The notes: a model not told the origin generated them from the letters alone. A stretch of 64,000 bases of DNA from Cellvibrio mixtus subsp. mixtus J3-8 (GCF_000766945.1 NZ_ALBT01000058.1:62001-126000); one strand, 5' to 3'. Positions 8,171 through 17,880 are shown, counted from the stretch's first letter. Program-made: numbers and translations.

Positions 8171-9445
8171 ATGGAACAGCGGGTGGTAGTAACAGGGATG
8201 GGACTTATTTGCGGCCAGGCAATGTCGGCTCCGGCATTGTTTGAACGCATTAAAACCTTGCAGTCATCTGTGCGCGTGCATCCGGGGTTGGCGGCTTACG
8301 GTGTTGCCAATGCGGCCTGTTCGTATGTGGATGAGGCGGTATTGGCCGGGTTAGCGGCGCGTTATGGCGCGGTTGCGTCGCGTTGCGGCCCGCCCGCATT
8401 ACTGGCGTTGCACGCGGCCGACCAGGCCGTCGCCAATGCCGGCCTGGATCTGGCGACCGTTGTGCGAAAAGGACTCTTCGCCGCGTGTAATAAGCAGTCC
8501 ATGGAAGCGGAAGATCTGCTGGTGCTGGCGCAGCACCTCGATCCCCACACCGATACTCTGAACCTGGATTTATACCTGGAACTGGAGCGCCATGATCCCT
8601 TGGCCTATTTCCACAAACGCCAGGACATGGGCGCGCTGGCGCTGGCAGAACGCTACGGTTTTGACGATGTGGTGATGACCCCCGGCGATGCCTGTGCTGC
8701 AGGTGGTATCTCCATCGGCACCGCTTATCGTTACATCGCCAGCGGTGAATTGGATGTAGCCCTCGCCGGTGCAGCGGAAACCATGTGCAACTACATGCCT
8801 ATGTTGTCATTCTCGGTATTAGGTGCGCTGGCACCACAGGGGTTAGTTAATCCCGGTGAAATCAGTCGGCCATTCGATAAGGCGCGTAGCGGTTTTGTCA
8901 TGGGGGATGGCAGCGCTTTCCTGGTGCTGGAATCCGAAGCCCATGCCCGGGCGCGCGGCGCCGTGATACTGGGTTACATCAGCGGTTTTGCCAAACAAAC
9001 CGAAGCCTGGCGGATTACCTCCAGCCCGCGCGACGGCTCCGATTACGCCCGGTGTATGCAGGCGGCAATCAGGGATGCAGGTTTGGCACTGGACGATATC
9101 GACCATATCAACGCCCACGGCACTTCCACCGAACAGAACGACAGTTGTGAAAGCCTGGCGATTAAAAAACTGTTTGCAGAGCGTACCGCGAAGATCCCGG
9201 TCACCTCGAATAAATCGGCCATTGGTCATTCGCTGGCGGCGAGCGGCGCGATAGAAGCGGCCATGTCGATCTTGTCACTGCAACACCAATTGCTGTTGCC
9301 AACATTAAATTACCAGGAACCGGATGATGACACGGCGGACATCCAGGTGGTGCGGCAAGCAACACCGGCGCCGCTTCGCCATGTGCTATCCAATTCCTTC
9401 GGTTTTGGTGGAGAGAATTCAGCGCTGGTGCTCAGTGCTGCCTGA
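8171..9445 (+). CDS. Beta-ketoacyl-ACP synthase, catalytically complete (KS1)
   Basis: FabF-like condensing enzyme of 424 residues that would catalyse decarboxylative chain extension on the cluster ACP. The full triad is present: Cys175 in GDACAAGG, His316 in NAHGTST and His353 in SAIGHSLAASG. The C-terminal SFGFGGENS is typical. It starts five bases after the ACP stop. The following gene is a ketosynthase-like protein without the triad, so the two probably form a KS/chain-length-factor heterodimer as in type II polyketide synthases. Chain length and starter cannot be read from the sequence. Confidence 0.9.
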   Translation: MEQRVVVTGMGLICGQAMSAPALFERIKTLQSSVRVHPGLAAYGVANAACSYVDEAVLAGLAARYGAVASRCGPPALLALHAADQAVANAGLDLATVVRKGLFAACNKQSMEAEDLLVLAQHLDPHTDTLNLDLYLELERHDPLAYFHKRQDMGALALAERYGFDDVVMTPGDACAAGGISIGTAYRYIASGELDVALAGAAETMCNYMPMLSFSVLGALAPQGLVNPGEISRPFDKARSGFVMGDGSAFLVLESEAHARARGAVILGYISGFAKQTEAWRITSSPRDGSDYARCMQAAIRDAGLALDDIDHINAHGTSTEQNDSCESLAIKKLFAERTAKIPVTSNKSAIGHSLAASGAIEAAMSILSLQHQLLLPTLNYQEPDDDTADIQVVRQATPAPLRHVLSNSFGFGGENSALVLSAA

Positions 9446-9533
9446 CCGGGTGGTGCCTGAATAGTGCCACCTGACGTTTATCAATAAGCCATGAACCATA
9501 AGGATCATGCAGTCGTAAAAAGGAAGATTGAAC

Positions 9534-10688
9534 GTGAAAGTATTTATTGAACCGGGCGCTGTGGTTTGTGCAGCGGCTACACGGGTGGATTTGCTCTGGC
9601 AATCCCTGGTGGATGGCACCGTTCCCAAAGAGCCTTTGCCTTGTCCCGCCTACGATACCTGGCCCTGGCCGGAGGTATACGCCACACCGGAACCGGGTGC
9701 ACTGGAACTGGGGGTGGACCGCAAAGTCCTGCGCACGATGGAAAAGCAGGCCAAGCTGGCGCTTTATGGCGCTTGCCTGTCGGCGGATGCCCGTGCGAGT
9801 TTGCAGGACAAGCATATTAGTCCGGCGCGGCGTGGGCTCTACCTCGCCATCCCTACGGTGGATGAATCAGTGCCGCCGTGGACCTTGCTGGAAACCTTGC
9901 ATGAAGAATCCGCACAACCGGCGCAACCCGCCGAGCTGAATTCCACCGAATTCCTGCTGCGCGAAATTCCCGCGTTCTTCGGGCTATCCACGCTTAACAG
10001 CAATACCTGTGCGCACATTTCTGCCCGCTTTGGGTTGATGGGTGCGATGGGGGCGTATTCGCCCTTTGCCGATGCGGCGTTCCAGGCATTGATCGATGCG
10101 GTGGAGTCTATCCGCAATGGCGAAAACCACTTGGCATTGGTCGGTGCAGTCAGCCCCAAGATCAACCCGCAATTGCTGGTGCAATACAACTATTGGGGAT
10201 GGGACCAAAAAGCCACCCGTATTCCCGCCGAGGCATCGGCCTTTGCCGTGGTCGGTGCGCAACCCCGGGCGACCAGTGTGAGCGGTTTCGCGCGCGGTTT
10301 TATTGCGGACCCGGCCCAGGCGATCAGTCAGCGTGCCGCCCTGTTGCAACAGGCATTGGGCAACGCGGGGTTAACGGTTAGCGATCTGGACTGGTTTATC
10401 GCCGGCGAAGATGACCTGGTGGAAAGCGCTGCCCTGGTATTGGCGGGCGCCTGCGCATCATTACCGTTTTTATTCAGCGAAGCATTTCTGGGTTACGCCG
10501 GTGCCGCCAACCCACTGCTAAACCTCAACCTGGCGCTGGCGGGTGTGCAACAGCAAATGCTGCTGGAAGGCGATTCGCGCCAGCCGCTGCAATGCTATTC
10601 GCGCAGCTTGCGCCATGTTGCCCTCAGTGCCGCTGGCCCTGAAGGCCAATATATCGTCGTCATTATCTCCAGGGAGGAAGCACTATGA
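9534..10688 (+). CDS. Ketosynthase-like protein lacking catalytic residues (chain-length-factor-like 1)
   Basis: A 384-residue thiolase-fold protein. The GTG start at 9534 is preferred over TTG at 9528 because AGGAAG lies seven bases upstream of it. The nucleophile region reads GAMGAYSPFADAAFQAL, with no cysteine at the active position. There is no HGT motif (WFIAGEDD instead) and the second histidine motif is LGYAGAAN (GH changed to GY). It overlaps the next gene by four bases (ATGA). By analogy with KS-beta subunits it should pair with KS1 and influence chain length; it cannot condense by itself in the normal way. Confidence 0.8.
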   Translation: MKVFIEPGAVVCAAATRVDLLWQSLVDGTVPKEPLPCPAYDTWPWPEVYATPEPGALELGVDRKVLRTMEKQAKLALYGACLSADARASLQDKHISPARRGLYLAIPTVDESVPPWTLLETLHEESAQPAQPAELNSTEFLLREIPAFFGLSTLNSNTCAHISARFGLMGAMGAYSPFADAAFQALIDAVESIRNGENHLALVGAVSPKINPQLLVQYNYWGWDQKATRIPAEASAFAVVGAQPRATSVSGFARGFIADPAQAISQRAALLQQALGNAGLTVSDLDWFIAGEDDLVESAALVLAGACASLPFLFSEAFLGYAGAANPLLNLNLALAGVQQQMLLEGDSRQPLQCYSRSLRHVALSAAGPEGQYIVVIISREEAL

Positions 10689-11971
10689 GCCAGCGTGTTG
10701 TAGTCACCGGTTTGGGTGTGGTTGGTCGCCTGGGTTTCCATTGGCGCGATTTCTGGAAGGCATTGCTCGCCGGCGAATCGGCAGTCGTACCCTGGCAACC
10801 GGGAGCGATTAGCGATTTCCCGGTGCGCTACGCCGCACCTGTTGACGATGCCGCATTTACCGCCGCATTTGCCGGCCTGGTTGAATCCCTGCCGCCCATG
10901 GAACGCCGCAGCCGCTTCGGTGCTATGGCTGCCTATGCCGCCATGCACGATGCCGGTCTGATTGATAAAGACCTGAGGCTGGGCGTCGCCGTAGGCTCCG
11001 GTATTCCCGAGCGCGATACGGCCGATATGCTGCTGGCGATGACCGATGCCGGCCCGAGCTGGGACGCATTCTATGCGCGCCGTGCGCAACTCAACCCCGC
11101 CTTGCGTGGCGGCAACGACCAACTGGCTGCGGTCATTGCGCGTCAGTTCAAGGCGCGTGGCCCGGTCCAAAACTTCAGTACTGCCTGTGCCGGTGCAGCC
11201 CACGCCATCGGTAGCAGCTTCCGCATGATCCGCAACGGCGAGATCAATTGCATGATCGCCGGCGGCGCCGATTCAGTGCTCAGCCCTATGACCATCACCG
11301 GTTTGCATTTGCTCGGCGCGCCTTCCGTGAATGAAGACCTGGGCGATAAACTCTGCCGTCCCTTCGATGAAGCCCGCTCCGGGTTTATCGCCGCTGAAGG
11401 CGGTGCCTTTGTGGTACTGGAAAGCCTGGACCATGCCCGTACACGCAATGCCACTATTTACGGTGAGGTGCTCGGCTTTGGCAGTTCGATGGATGCCTAC
11501 CGCGTTACTGCACCACATCCGGAGGGAAGGGGGGCCGCGCAATCCATGGAGAATGCCCTGCGCGATGCAGGTATTGCTCCGGGCGATATCGACTATATCA
11601 ATGCTCACGGCACATCTACACCCTTAAATGATCCTGCCGAGACAATGGCTATCAAACACGTATTTGCAGCGGGTGACCACTATCGCAAGCTCGCGGTTAG
11701 TGCGACCAAATCCCAGATTGGCCATTGGATTGCAGCCGCCGGGGCGCCGGAGTTTATTGCGACGTTGCTGGCCGCGCGCGACGGCATTGCGCCACCCACG
11801 CTCAACCTGGAAAACCCGGACCCCGCTTGCGACCTGGACTATGTTCCGCTACAGGCGCGCCCCATGAAAATCGGTGCGGCCTTATCCAACTCGTTCGGTT
11901 TTGGCGGGCTCAATGCATCGTTAATCGTTAAGCCCTACATCAAGGAGGATGCCCATGAATACCATGGATAA
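10685..11971 (+). CDS. Beta-ketoacyl-ACP synthase, catalytically complete (KS2)
   Basis: FabF-like condensing enzyme of 428 residues. The triad is intact: Cys168 in STACAGAAHAIG, His308 in NAHGTST and His347 in SQIGHWIAAAG. It is translationally coupled to the preceding KS-like gene (ATGA overlap) and overlaps the next gene by 17 bases. It differs clearly from KS1, so this is not a recent tandem duplication. It is most likely the active partner of the following triad-less protein, giving a second KS/chain-length-factor pair. Confidence 0.9.
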   Translation: MSQRVVVTGLGVVGRLGFHWRDFWKALLAGESAVVPWQPGAISDFPVRYAAPVDDAAFTAAFAGLVESLPPMERRSRFGAMAAYAAMHDAGLIDKDLRLGVAVGSGIPERDTADMLLAMTDAGPSWDAFYARRAQLNPALRGGNDQLAAVIARQFKARGPVQNFSTACAGAAHAIGSSFRMIRNGEINCMIAGGADSVLSPMTITGLHLLGAPSVNEDLGDKLCRPFDEARSGFIAAEGGAFVVLESLDHARTRNATIYGEVLGFGSSMDAYRVTAPHPEGRGAAQSMENALRDAGIAPGDIDYINAHGTSTPLNDPAETMAIKHVFAAGDHYRKLAVSATKSQIGHWIAAAGAPEFIATLLAARDGIAPPTLNLENPDPACDLDYVPLQARPMKIGAALSNSFGFGGLNASLIVKPYIKEDAHEYHG

Positions 11972-13238
11972 TTGCACCAGTGTTGTCATCACTGGCGCGG
12001 GTTGCCTGCTGCCGGGTTGCGATAGCCCGGCAGAGCTCTGGCAGCGCGCGCTGGAACAACGTTGCGCCACCGTTCCCTATGCGGATGACATGGTGCGCAG
12101 CGAACTGATCACCCGCTTCGGCCATATCAACACGCAGCAAAGCGCTGCGGCATTGGACGCGGTACCGTTCAAGCTGCGCCGCTACGCCACAGCGGCATCG
12201 CAATGGGGCATCAAAGCCACCAAAGATGCGCTGGTATCCGCCAACCTTGAACTGGCCAGCGTTGACGCTGAACGGGTTGGTGTATTCACCGCCCAGGCCG
12301 ACTATTGTTACCCCGCCGTACAATCGTTTATGACCGGGATTCGCCAGCAATACGAACAAGGCGAGCTGGATATTCCCGGCCTGACCCATGAATTCCTCAA
12401 TGCGCGGGGCATGGATTCATTCCTGTCGATTAAAGGCTTGTCCAACAATATGCTCGCCATCGCCAGCCTGGCGTTTGGTTCGCGTGGCGATTGCGGTGCC
12501 TATGTGCAAAACGCCAGCGCCACCCTGGCGGCATTGCGGAGCGCCATGATCAGCCTCAAACGTGGCGATAGCGACGTGGCATTGGTGATTTTTACCGGCA
12601 GCTACAACGAAGCCCTTACTCTGGCTGAACTCTTCCAGGCGCAACAACTTACTTCGGCCGGTGCGAGCAACGAATTCCGGCCGTTCGATCAAGCGCGCGA
12701 TGGCGGTATTGCCGGCGAAGGCGCTATCGCATTTGTACTGGAAACCGCCGCCCGTGCCCGGGCGCGTTCGGCCCCGGTGCTGGCAACTATCGACGGCATC
12801 AGCAACACCACCCGCTTCGAGCGCGATCCCTCGGCCTATCGCCGTTGCACAGATCGTTTATTGCAAAGTATTGGCCTCGATCTGGATTCGGTGGATGCCA
12901 TAGTCGCGCGCGGTCTGGGCAGCAAGGATGATGATGAGCAGGAGATCCAGCAGTTGGAACACCTGCTGGTCGACGGTCAGGCAATTCCGGTGACCTGCGC
13001 CTCTCCGATTACCGGTTTGGTACCGGCGTGCCCGGTGGATTTACTGCTGGCGCTGCAAATGCTGCAGCACCAGCAAATCCCGGCGATTGCGAACCTCACC
13101 CGCCCGGCGTCAACACGGGTGCCCTGGGTTTATCGCCAACCGCACACCAAAGCCATTGCGCGCGTGCTCAGCCTGGGCCGCTGTTACAGCGGTTTCCATT
13201 CGGCTGTTTCCCTCTCCCTGCCGTCCTTTATCGGGTAA
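11955..13238 (+). CDS. Ketosynthase-like protein lacking catalytic residues (chain-length-factor-like 2)
   Basis: A 427-residue thiolase-fold protein. The start at 11955 sits six bases after AAGGAGG (11942-11948); the in-frame ATG at 11949 is too close. At the nucleophile position it reads QNASATLAALRSAM with no cysteine. The HGT region is VARGLGSKDDDEQE and the GH region SPITGLVPACP, so both histidines are lost. It keeps the KS scaffold (ARDGGIAGEGAIAFVLE). It overlaps KS2 and is followed after five bases by the fusion enzyme. Predicted role: beta subunit of the KS2 pair. Confidence 0.8.
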   Translation: MNTMDNCTSVVITGAGCLLPGCDSPAELWQRALEQRCATVPYADDMVRSELITRFGHINTQQSAAALDAVPFKLRRYATAASQWGIKATKDALVSANLELASVDAERVGVFTAQADYCYPAVQSFMTGIRQQYEQGELDIPGLTHEFLNARGMDSFLSIKGLSNNMLAIASLAFGSRGDCGAYVQNASATLAALRSAMISLKRGDSDVALVIFTGSYNEALTLAELFQAQQLTSAGASNEFRPFDQARDGGIAGEGAIAFVLETAARARARSAPVLATIDGISNTTRFERDPSAYRRCTDRLLQSIGLDLDSVDAIVARGLGSKDDDEQEIQQLEHLLVDGQAIPVTCASPITGLVPACPVDLLLALQMLQHQQIPAIANLTRPASTRVPWVYRQPHTKAIARVLSLGRCYSGFHSAVSLSLPSFIG

Positions 13239-13243
13239 TTGCC

Positions 13244-16180
13244 ATGACCATTTATCAAACACCGCATTCGCAACAACCGTTGCCGCAAAAATCGCTCTAT
13301 CAAACGTTTGTGAAAACCCATTTAGCCAACTTGATGAACACTTTAGGCCTGGATATCCATTACACCCGGGCCCAAGGCGACTATTTATTTTATCGCGATG
13401 CACAAAACGTCGAAGTGCCGGTGCTGGATTTACTCGGCGGTTACGGCTCGCTGATTTTTGGCCATAATCATCCGCAGATTATTGCCGAAACCAAGCGCTT
13501 GCTCGACGCACAAGTGCCGGTGCATGCGCAATTTTCCTTGCGCGAAGGTTCAGGTGAGCTCGCGCGCAAATTGAATCAGGTTATGCAACGCGAACTGCAA
13601 AACGATGACGAGTTTGCGGTGACTTTCGCCAACAGTGGTGCCGAAGCCATTGAGGTGGCGATCAAGCACGCTGAATTGGAACGCGTACTCAAGCTGCAAG
13701 ATTTGCTCGACGAGGTCACCCTCAATATTGAAACTGTGCAGCGCGCCATTCGCGTTGGCGATGCCAAAATTCCGGAAAATATTTATCGCCACACATCGAT
13801 TCGCGAATACGTATTTGATGTGCGCAATTTTGAAGAATTAATTGTTGGCCTGGTCAATCACAACGCCACGCAATTAGTGAAACGCCCGATTTTCCTGGTG
13901 CTGGAAAAATCCTTCCACGGTAAATTAATTGGCAGTGTGCAATTAACCTACAACAAAAATTTCAGAAGGCCATTCCAGTATTTTGGTTTGAATACACGTT
14001 TTATTTCCCCGCGCGATCCGGAGCAGTTGGACCGGGTAATCAAGGAGGAACGTGTCGTTATTTTTGATCTGGCGATTGACAACGGCCAGGTGGCTATTGT
14101 TGAACGCGAACTGCCTATTTTCAGCGCATTTATTGTAGAACCGATTCAAGGCGAAGGTGGCGTAAATGTATTGGAAGCCGAATTTGCCCGGCGCGTACGC
14201 CGTGTGTGCAACCAATTGGACTGCCCGTTAATTATCGATGAAATCCAATCGGGCATGGGGCGCAGCGGCAGTTTCCTGGCTAGCACCCAAATTCCTTTAA
14301 AAGGCGATTACTACACCTTCTCCAAATCCCTCGGTGGTGGTATTGCCAAAGTGTCTGCAACCCTGATCAGAAAAAGCCGCTTGCGCAAAGAATTTAGTCT
14401 GGTGCACAGCTCCACCTTTGCAGAGGACGATCTCTCCTCCGGTATTGCATTAAAAGTATTGGCGATGCTGGATGATCCGGACTTGGGCGCCTACGAAAAA
14501 ATCCGCACCAGTAGCGCAGCATTGCGCGCTGCACTGGAACGCGTACAACAAAAATTCCCGCAAGTCATTCGCGATGTGCGCGGTATCGGTCTGTTTTTGG
14601 GCGTAGAATTTTTCGAACAAAAAAATGCCAGCTCGATTTTGTTTCGTGGTAGCAGCTACAACGATTCGTTCGGTTATTTGCTCGCGGGCTACCTGTTGCA
14701 CGAAGAGCGTATTCGTATTGCGCCACCGGGCAGCGCACCGAATGTATTACGCCTGGAACCATCGTTATTTTTAACCGATGCACAAATTGAGCATATCGAG
14801 CAGGCATTCACCCGTTTATGCCAAATTGTTGCTGCGCAAGATTCGTTGCACCTGGCATTTCCATTGACCGGTTCTGCACGTCAAAAACCGCGCGCCACCA
14901 TAGAAAATTTCCAGCAGGATTTCACCGCCAGTGTGACTACCCCGGCAGGCATGAACCTGACGCGCCCGGTGCGCAAAGTCGCGTTCATTAATCACCTGAT
15001 TACCCCGGAATTGCTCGCAGAAGTTGATCCATCATTGCAAGCACTCAGCAGCGACGAGTTGCGTCAATTTGTAGAACGCATGGAGCCCAACAAAAAGACG
15101 GCACCATTCCCGCCTGTGCGCATTCATTCGCCCCTCGGTGTAGCGGTGGATTTTTATTTATATCCACTCTGCGTAAGCTCGCATCAAATGGCGCGTTATT
15201 TAAGTGAAGGCAACCTGGATATTATTCGCGATGATATTAAAGATCGCATTAAAGCCGCGCAGACCGAGGGTTGTGAAATTGCCGGCCTGGGGATGTACAC
15301 CTCCATCGTTACCAACAATTGTACCTCCCTCAAAATTCCGGATATGGCACTTACTTCCGGCAATGCATTAACCATCGGCATGGCGCTGGAAGCGATCAAA
15401 CAAGCAGTGCCACGGCAATCATTAAAAATTAGTGATATGACGGTTGTAGTGGTCGGCGCTGCGGGCAATATTGCCTCCACCTATGCGTCGTTACTGAGCG
15501 AGAAAACCACGCACCTGATTTTGCTTGGCAGTGAGCGCAGCGGATCAATCAACCGTTTGCAACAAACGGCATACAGCATTTATGAAGATACCTGGCAGGA
15601 AATTATCAGCACTCCTCGCCATCAGTGGGGCGCCCTGGCAAAAGAATTAATTGCCGAAGCGTTTGTGCAGGAATGGTTTGAAAATAAAAATGCACCGGAA
15701 AAAAATATCGGTAAAACCATCGCCGCGAAATTGGTGGAGCACCATGGACAAGATCCTTTTATCACGGTATCAACCGATCTCAATCTAATTAAGCAAGGCC
15801 ACATTGTGTTGTGCTCCGCCAATGCTGCTGAAGCGTTTTTAGGTGCGGAGGATTTCCGGGAGAACGCGATCGTGTGCGATATCGCGGTGCCCAATAATGT
15901 GCGCGCCGATATTGTCTCTACACGCCCCGATGTGATTTACCAACAAGGTGGTGTAGTGGCGACACCCAATGGTGAAAGCTTGCATCCAACCGCGCGCGCG
16001 TTCCTCAAATCCGGGCAATTATTTGCGTGTATGGCGGAAACGGCAGTGCTTGGTTTGTCCGGTATTAATCGCCACTATTCGCACGGTGCTATTTCCAAAC
16101 AACAAGTACGCGAAATTCTCACGCTCGCCAAAGCGCACGGATTTTCGTTGGCAAGTTATAAAACCGGTAATTCGCTTTAA
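13244..16180 (+). CDS. Fusion of class III aminotransferase and acyl-ACP reductase-like domain
   Basis: A 978-residue two-domain enzyme. Residues about 20-535 are a class III PLP aminotransferase: FANSGAEAIEVA at 128-139, FIVEPIQGEGG, IIDEIQSGMGRSG with Asp332, and FSKSLGGG with PLP lysine 361. Residues about 575-978 resemble the long-chain acyl-ACP reductase (AAR) family: GLGMYTSIV at 681-689, a Rossmann motif VVVVGAAGNIAS at 734-745, and a late FACMAETAV stretch like the AAR FACFAE motif. AAR enzymes reduce acyl-ACP to aldehyde and class III aminotransferases can convert aldehydes to amines. The fusion would release the chain as an amine. That product is inference. The start at 13244 is five bases after the previous stop. 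Confidence 0.82.
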   Translation: MTIYQTPHSQQPLPQKSLYQTFVKTHLANLMNTLGLDIHYTRAQGDYLFYRDAQNVEVPVLDLLGGYGSLIFGHNHPQIIAETKRLLDAQVPVHAQFSLREGSGELARKLNQVMQRELQNDDEFAVTFANSGAEAIEVAIKHAELERVLKLQDLLDEVTLNIETVQRAIRVGDAKIPENIYRHTSIREYVFDVRNFEELIVGLVNHNATQLVKRPIFLVLEKSFHGKLIGSVQLTYNKNFRRPFQYFGLNTRFISPRDPEQLDRVIKEERVVIFDLAIDNGQVAIVERELPIFSAFIVEPIQGEGGVNVLEAEFARRVRRVCNQLDCPLIIDEIQSGMGRSGSFLASTQIPLKGDYYTFSKSLGGGIAKVSATLIRKSRLRKEFSLVHSSTFAEDDLSSGIALKVLAMLDDPDLGAYEKIRTSSAALRAALERVQQKFPQVIRDVRGIGLFLGVEFFEQKNASSILFRGSSYNDSFGYLLAGYLLHEERIRIAPPGSAPNVLRLEPSLFLTDAQIEHIEQAFTRLCQIVAAQDSLHLAFPLTGSARQKPRATIENFQQDFTASVTTPAGMNLTRPVRKVAFINHLITPELLAEVDPSLQALSSDELRQFVERMEPNKKTAPFPPVRIHSPLGVAVDFYLYPLCVSSHQMARYLSEGNLDIIRDDIKDRIKAAQTEGCEIAGLGMYTSIVTNNCTSLKIPDMALTSGNALTIGMALEAIKQAVPRQSLKISDMTVVVVGAAGNIASTYASLLSEKTTHLILLGSERSGSINRLQQTAYSIYEDTWQEIISTPRHQWGALAKELIAEAFVQEWFENKNAPEKNIGKTIAAKLVEHHGQDPFITVSTDLNLIKQGHIVLCSANAAEAFLGAEDFRENAIVCDIAVPNNVRADIVSTRPDVIYQQGGVVATPNGESLHPTARAFLKSGQLFACMAETAVLGLSGINRHYSHGAISKQQVREILTLAKAHGFSLASYKTGNSL

Positions 16181-16333
16181 TTCGAATACGACGCAAAAGT
16201 AAACGCCACTTTTTTTAACAACAAGTGATGTAGTGTGAATGTAAATTGGCTGGCTGATGTAAAAAATTTCAGTAAGCATCATGCAGTAGATACGATGTAG
16301 TAAACACCACGTAGTAAACAAAAGGAATTCAGT
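16181..16333 (+). other. Intra-operon gap with 10-bp direct repeats
   Basis: A 153-base gap inside the train, the longest in it. GTAGTAAACA occurs twice at 16297-16306 and 16311-16320 (period 14), just before the ribosome-binding site of the next gene. It may hold an internal promoter or a binding site. Confidence 0.4.
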
Positions 16334-17098
16334 ATGAAGGCTATCCGTAATAATGATTTAAATGAGCAAATCGCTTTGGTAACCGGTGCGAGCCGTGGTA
16401 TCGGTCGCGCTATCGCCGTGCAACTCGCACAGCAAGGTTGTCATGTGGTAATTAATTATCGCAACGACGAAGCCGGTGCAGCGCAAACCGCGGCTGCAAT
16501 CAGCGAATTGGGCCGCGAGGCATTATTAGTTCCCGCTGATGTTTCCAGCTACGCCGCGTGTGAAAATATGGTGGCTGCCGCGTTGGATAAATTTGGCCGC
16601 CTGGATGTATTGGTCAACAACGCCGGTATCACGCGCGATAATTTATTAGTCAGCCTGGAGCCGGAGGATATTCTATCCGTCATCAATACTAATTTGCTCG
16701 GCGTGATTTATCCCACCAAGGCCGTTGCCATGCAAATGATGCGTCAACGCTACGGGCGCATCGTCAATCTTTCTTCATCCGCTGCCTCCAAACCCGGCAA
16801 AGGGCAAAGCAATTACGCCGCTGCAAAAGGTGGTGTGGAAGCATTTACCAAGGCCATGGCGGTGGAATTGGCGCCGCGCAATATTTTGGTTAATGCAGTT
16901 GCACCCGGTGTGATAGTGACGGAAATGTCTGAACAAATTCGCGAATTGGGTGAAGAGGAAATTAAAGCGCGTTTGTTATTAAAACGTTATGCCGAAGCCG
17001 ATGAAGTTGCAGACCTGGTGTGCTGGCTTGCCAGCCCCGCTAACCAATACATGACCGGAGAGGTATTGCACCTCGACGGCGGTTTAAAAATGGCGTAA
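16334..17098 (+). CDS. SDR-family 3-oxoacyl-ACP reductase, FabG-like
   Basis: A 254-residue short-chain dehydrogenase of FabG type that would reduce the beta-keto group after each condensation, using NADPH. The cofactor motif TGASRGIGRA is at 17-26, VNNAG at 94-98 and the catalytic Ser148-Tyr161-Lys165 set in NLSSSAASK...NYAAAKGG. AAAGGA lies eight bases before the start. Overlap with the next gene (TAATG) indicates co-translation. A dedicated ketoreductase fits a reducing type II polyketide or fatty-acid-like pathway. Confidence 0.87.
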   Translation: MKAIRNNDLNEQIALVTGASRGIGRAIAVQLAQQGCHVVINYRNDEAGAAQTAAAISELGREALLVPADVSSYAACENMVAAALDKFGRLDVLVNNAGITRDNLLVSLEPEDILSVINTNLLGVIYPTKAVAMQMMRQRYGRIVNLSSSAASKPGKGQSNYAAAKGGVEAFTKAMAVELAPRNILVNAVAPGVIVTEMSEQIRELGEEEIKARLLLKRYAEADEVADLVCWLASPANQYMTGEVLHLDGGLKMA

Positions 17099-17880
17099 TG
17101 ATTATGAACTTTCAAACAAAAAACGCATTGATTACCGGCGCCGCCACTGGAATAGGCGCCGCCACTGCCAAACAATTTTGCCAGGAACAGATAGGCACAT
17201 TGATATTGCTGGATATCGCCGAACCTTTACTGCGGCAATTTGCAAAAGAATTGCGTGAAGCTTATCCACATACTTACATCATTACTTGCGTTGCCGATAT
17301 TTCCAATCAACAGAAATTGCATGAATCGCTCAAACCATTGCTGCAACAAGTGGAGCATATAGACATTCTGGTCAACAGCGCTGGTGTCGGTGATGAAAAC
17401 GAACCGGAAGAAAGTCAAATCTGGCACAAGGTACTCGGCATAAATTTGCACGGCACTTATTACACCAGCATTGAAGTGCTCGCGTTTATGCCTAATGGTG
17501 GGCGCATTATTAATGTGTCTTCTATTTTAGGGCGCGCAGGCAATGTGCGTAACACAGCCTATTGTACCTCCAAGCATGGGATACTGGGTTTCACCAAAAG
17601 CCTCGCGCTGGATTTGGCGCCGCGCAAAATTACCGTGAACGCAGTGTTACCCGGTTGGGTGGATACACCGATGTTGCGCCGCGAAATTGCATTGAATGCA
17701 GAAAAAATTGGCGCAGATCCGGAACAAATGTTGCGCACTGCCAAAAAGAAAATTCCTCTGAAACGCCTCACGCCCAGTGATGATGTAGCCAACCTGATTG
17801 CGTTTATCGCTTCCGCCGGTGCGGGCAGCATCACGGCGCAAAGTTTTACTATCGATGGTGGCTTCACATGCGGCGTTTAA
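17098..17880 (+). CDS. SDR-family oxidoreductase
   Basis: A 260-residue short-chain dehydrogenase. TGAATGIGAA is at 13-22, VNSAG (a variant of NNAG) around 92-96, and the catalytic Ser142, Tyr155 and Lys159 lie in NVSSILGR...AYCTSKHG. It may start at 17098 or, equally plausible, at ATG 17104; neither has a strong ribosome-binding site. It overlaps the DUF1302 gene by 13 bases. The substrate is unknown. In this context it could be a second ketoreductase or act on the released aldehyde or amine intermediate. Confidence 0.8.
   Translation: MIMNFQTKNALITGAATGIGAATAKQFCQEQIGTLILLDIAEPLLRQFAKELREAYPHTYIITCVADISNQQKLHESLKPLLQQVEHIDILVNSAGVGDENEPEESQIWHKVLGINLHGTYYTSIEVLAFMPNGGRIINVSSILGRAGNVRNTAYCTSKHGILGFTKSLALDLAPRKITVNAVLPGWVDTPMLRREIALNAEKIGADPEQMLRTAKKKIPLKRLTPSDDVANLIAFIASAGAGSITAQSFTIDGGFTCGV

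Noticed and set aside
9449-9471. GGTGG/CCACC hairpin after KS1 as a terminator.
   Set aside because: No T run follows and the gene train continues; the stem is only 5 bp.
13028-13243. Longer N-terminus of the aminotransferase fusion.
   Set aside because: The upstream part of the frame lies inside the preceding ketosynthase-like gene. The aminotransferase similarity and spacing fit the start at 13244.
16284-16320. CRISPR-like repeats.
   Set aside because: Only two 10-base copies with a 4-base gap; no spacers and no cas genes.
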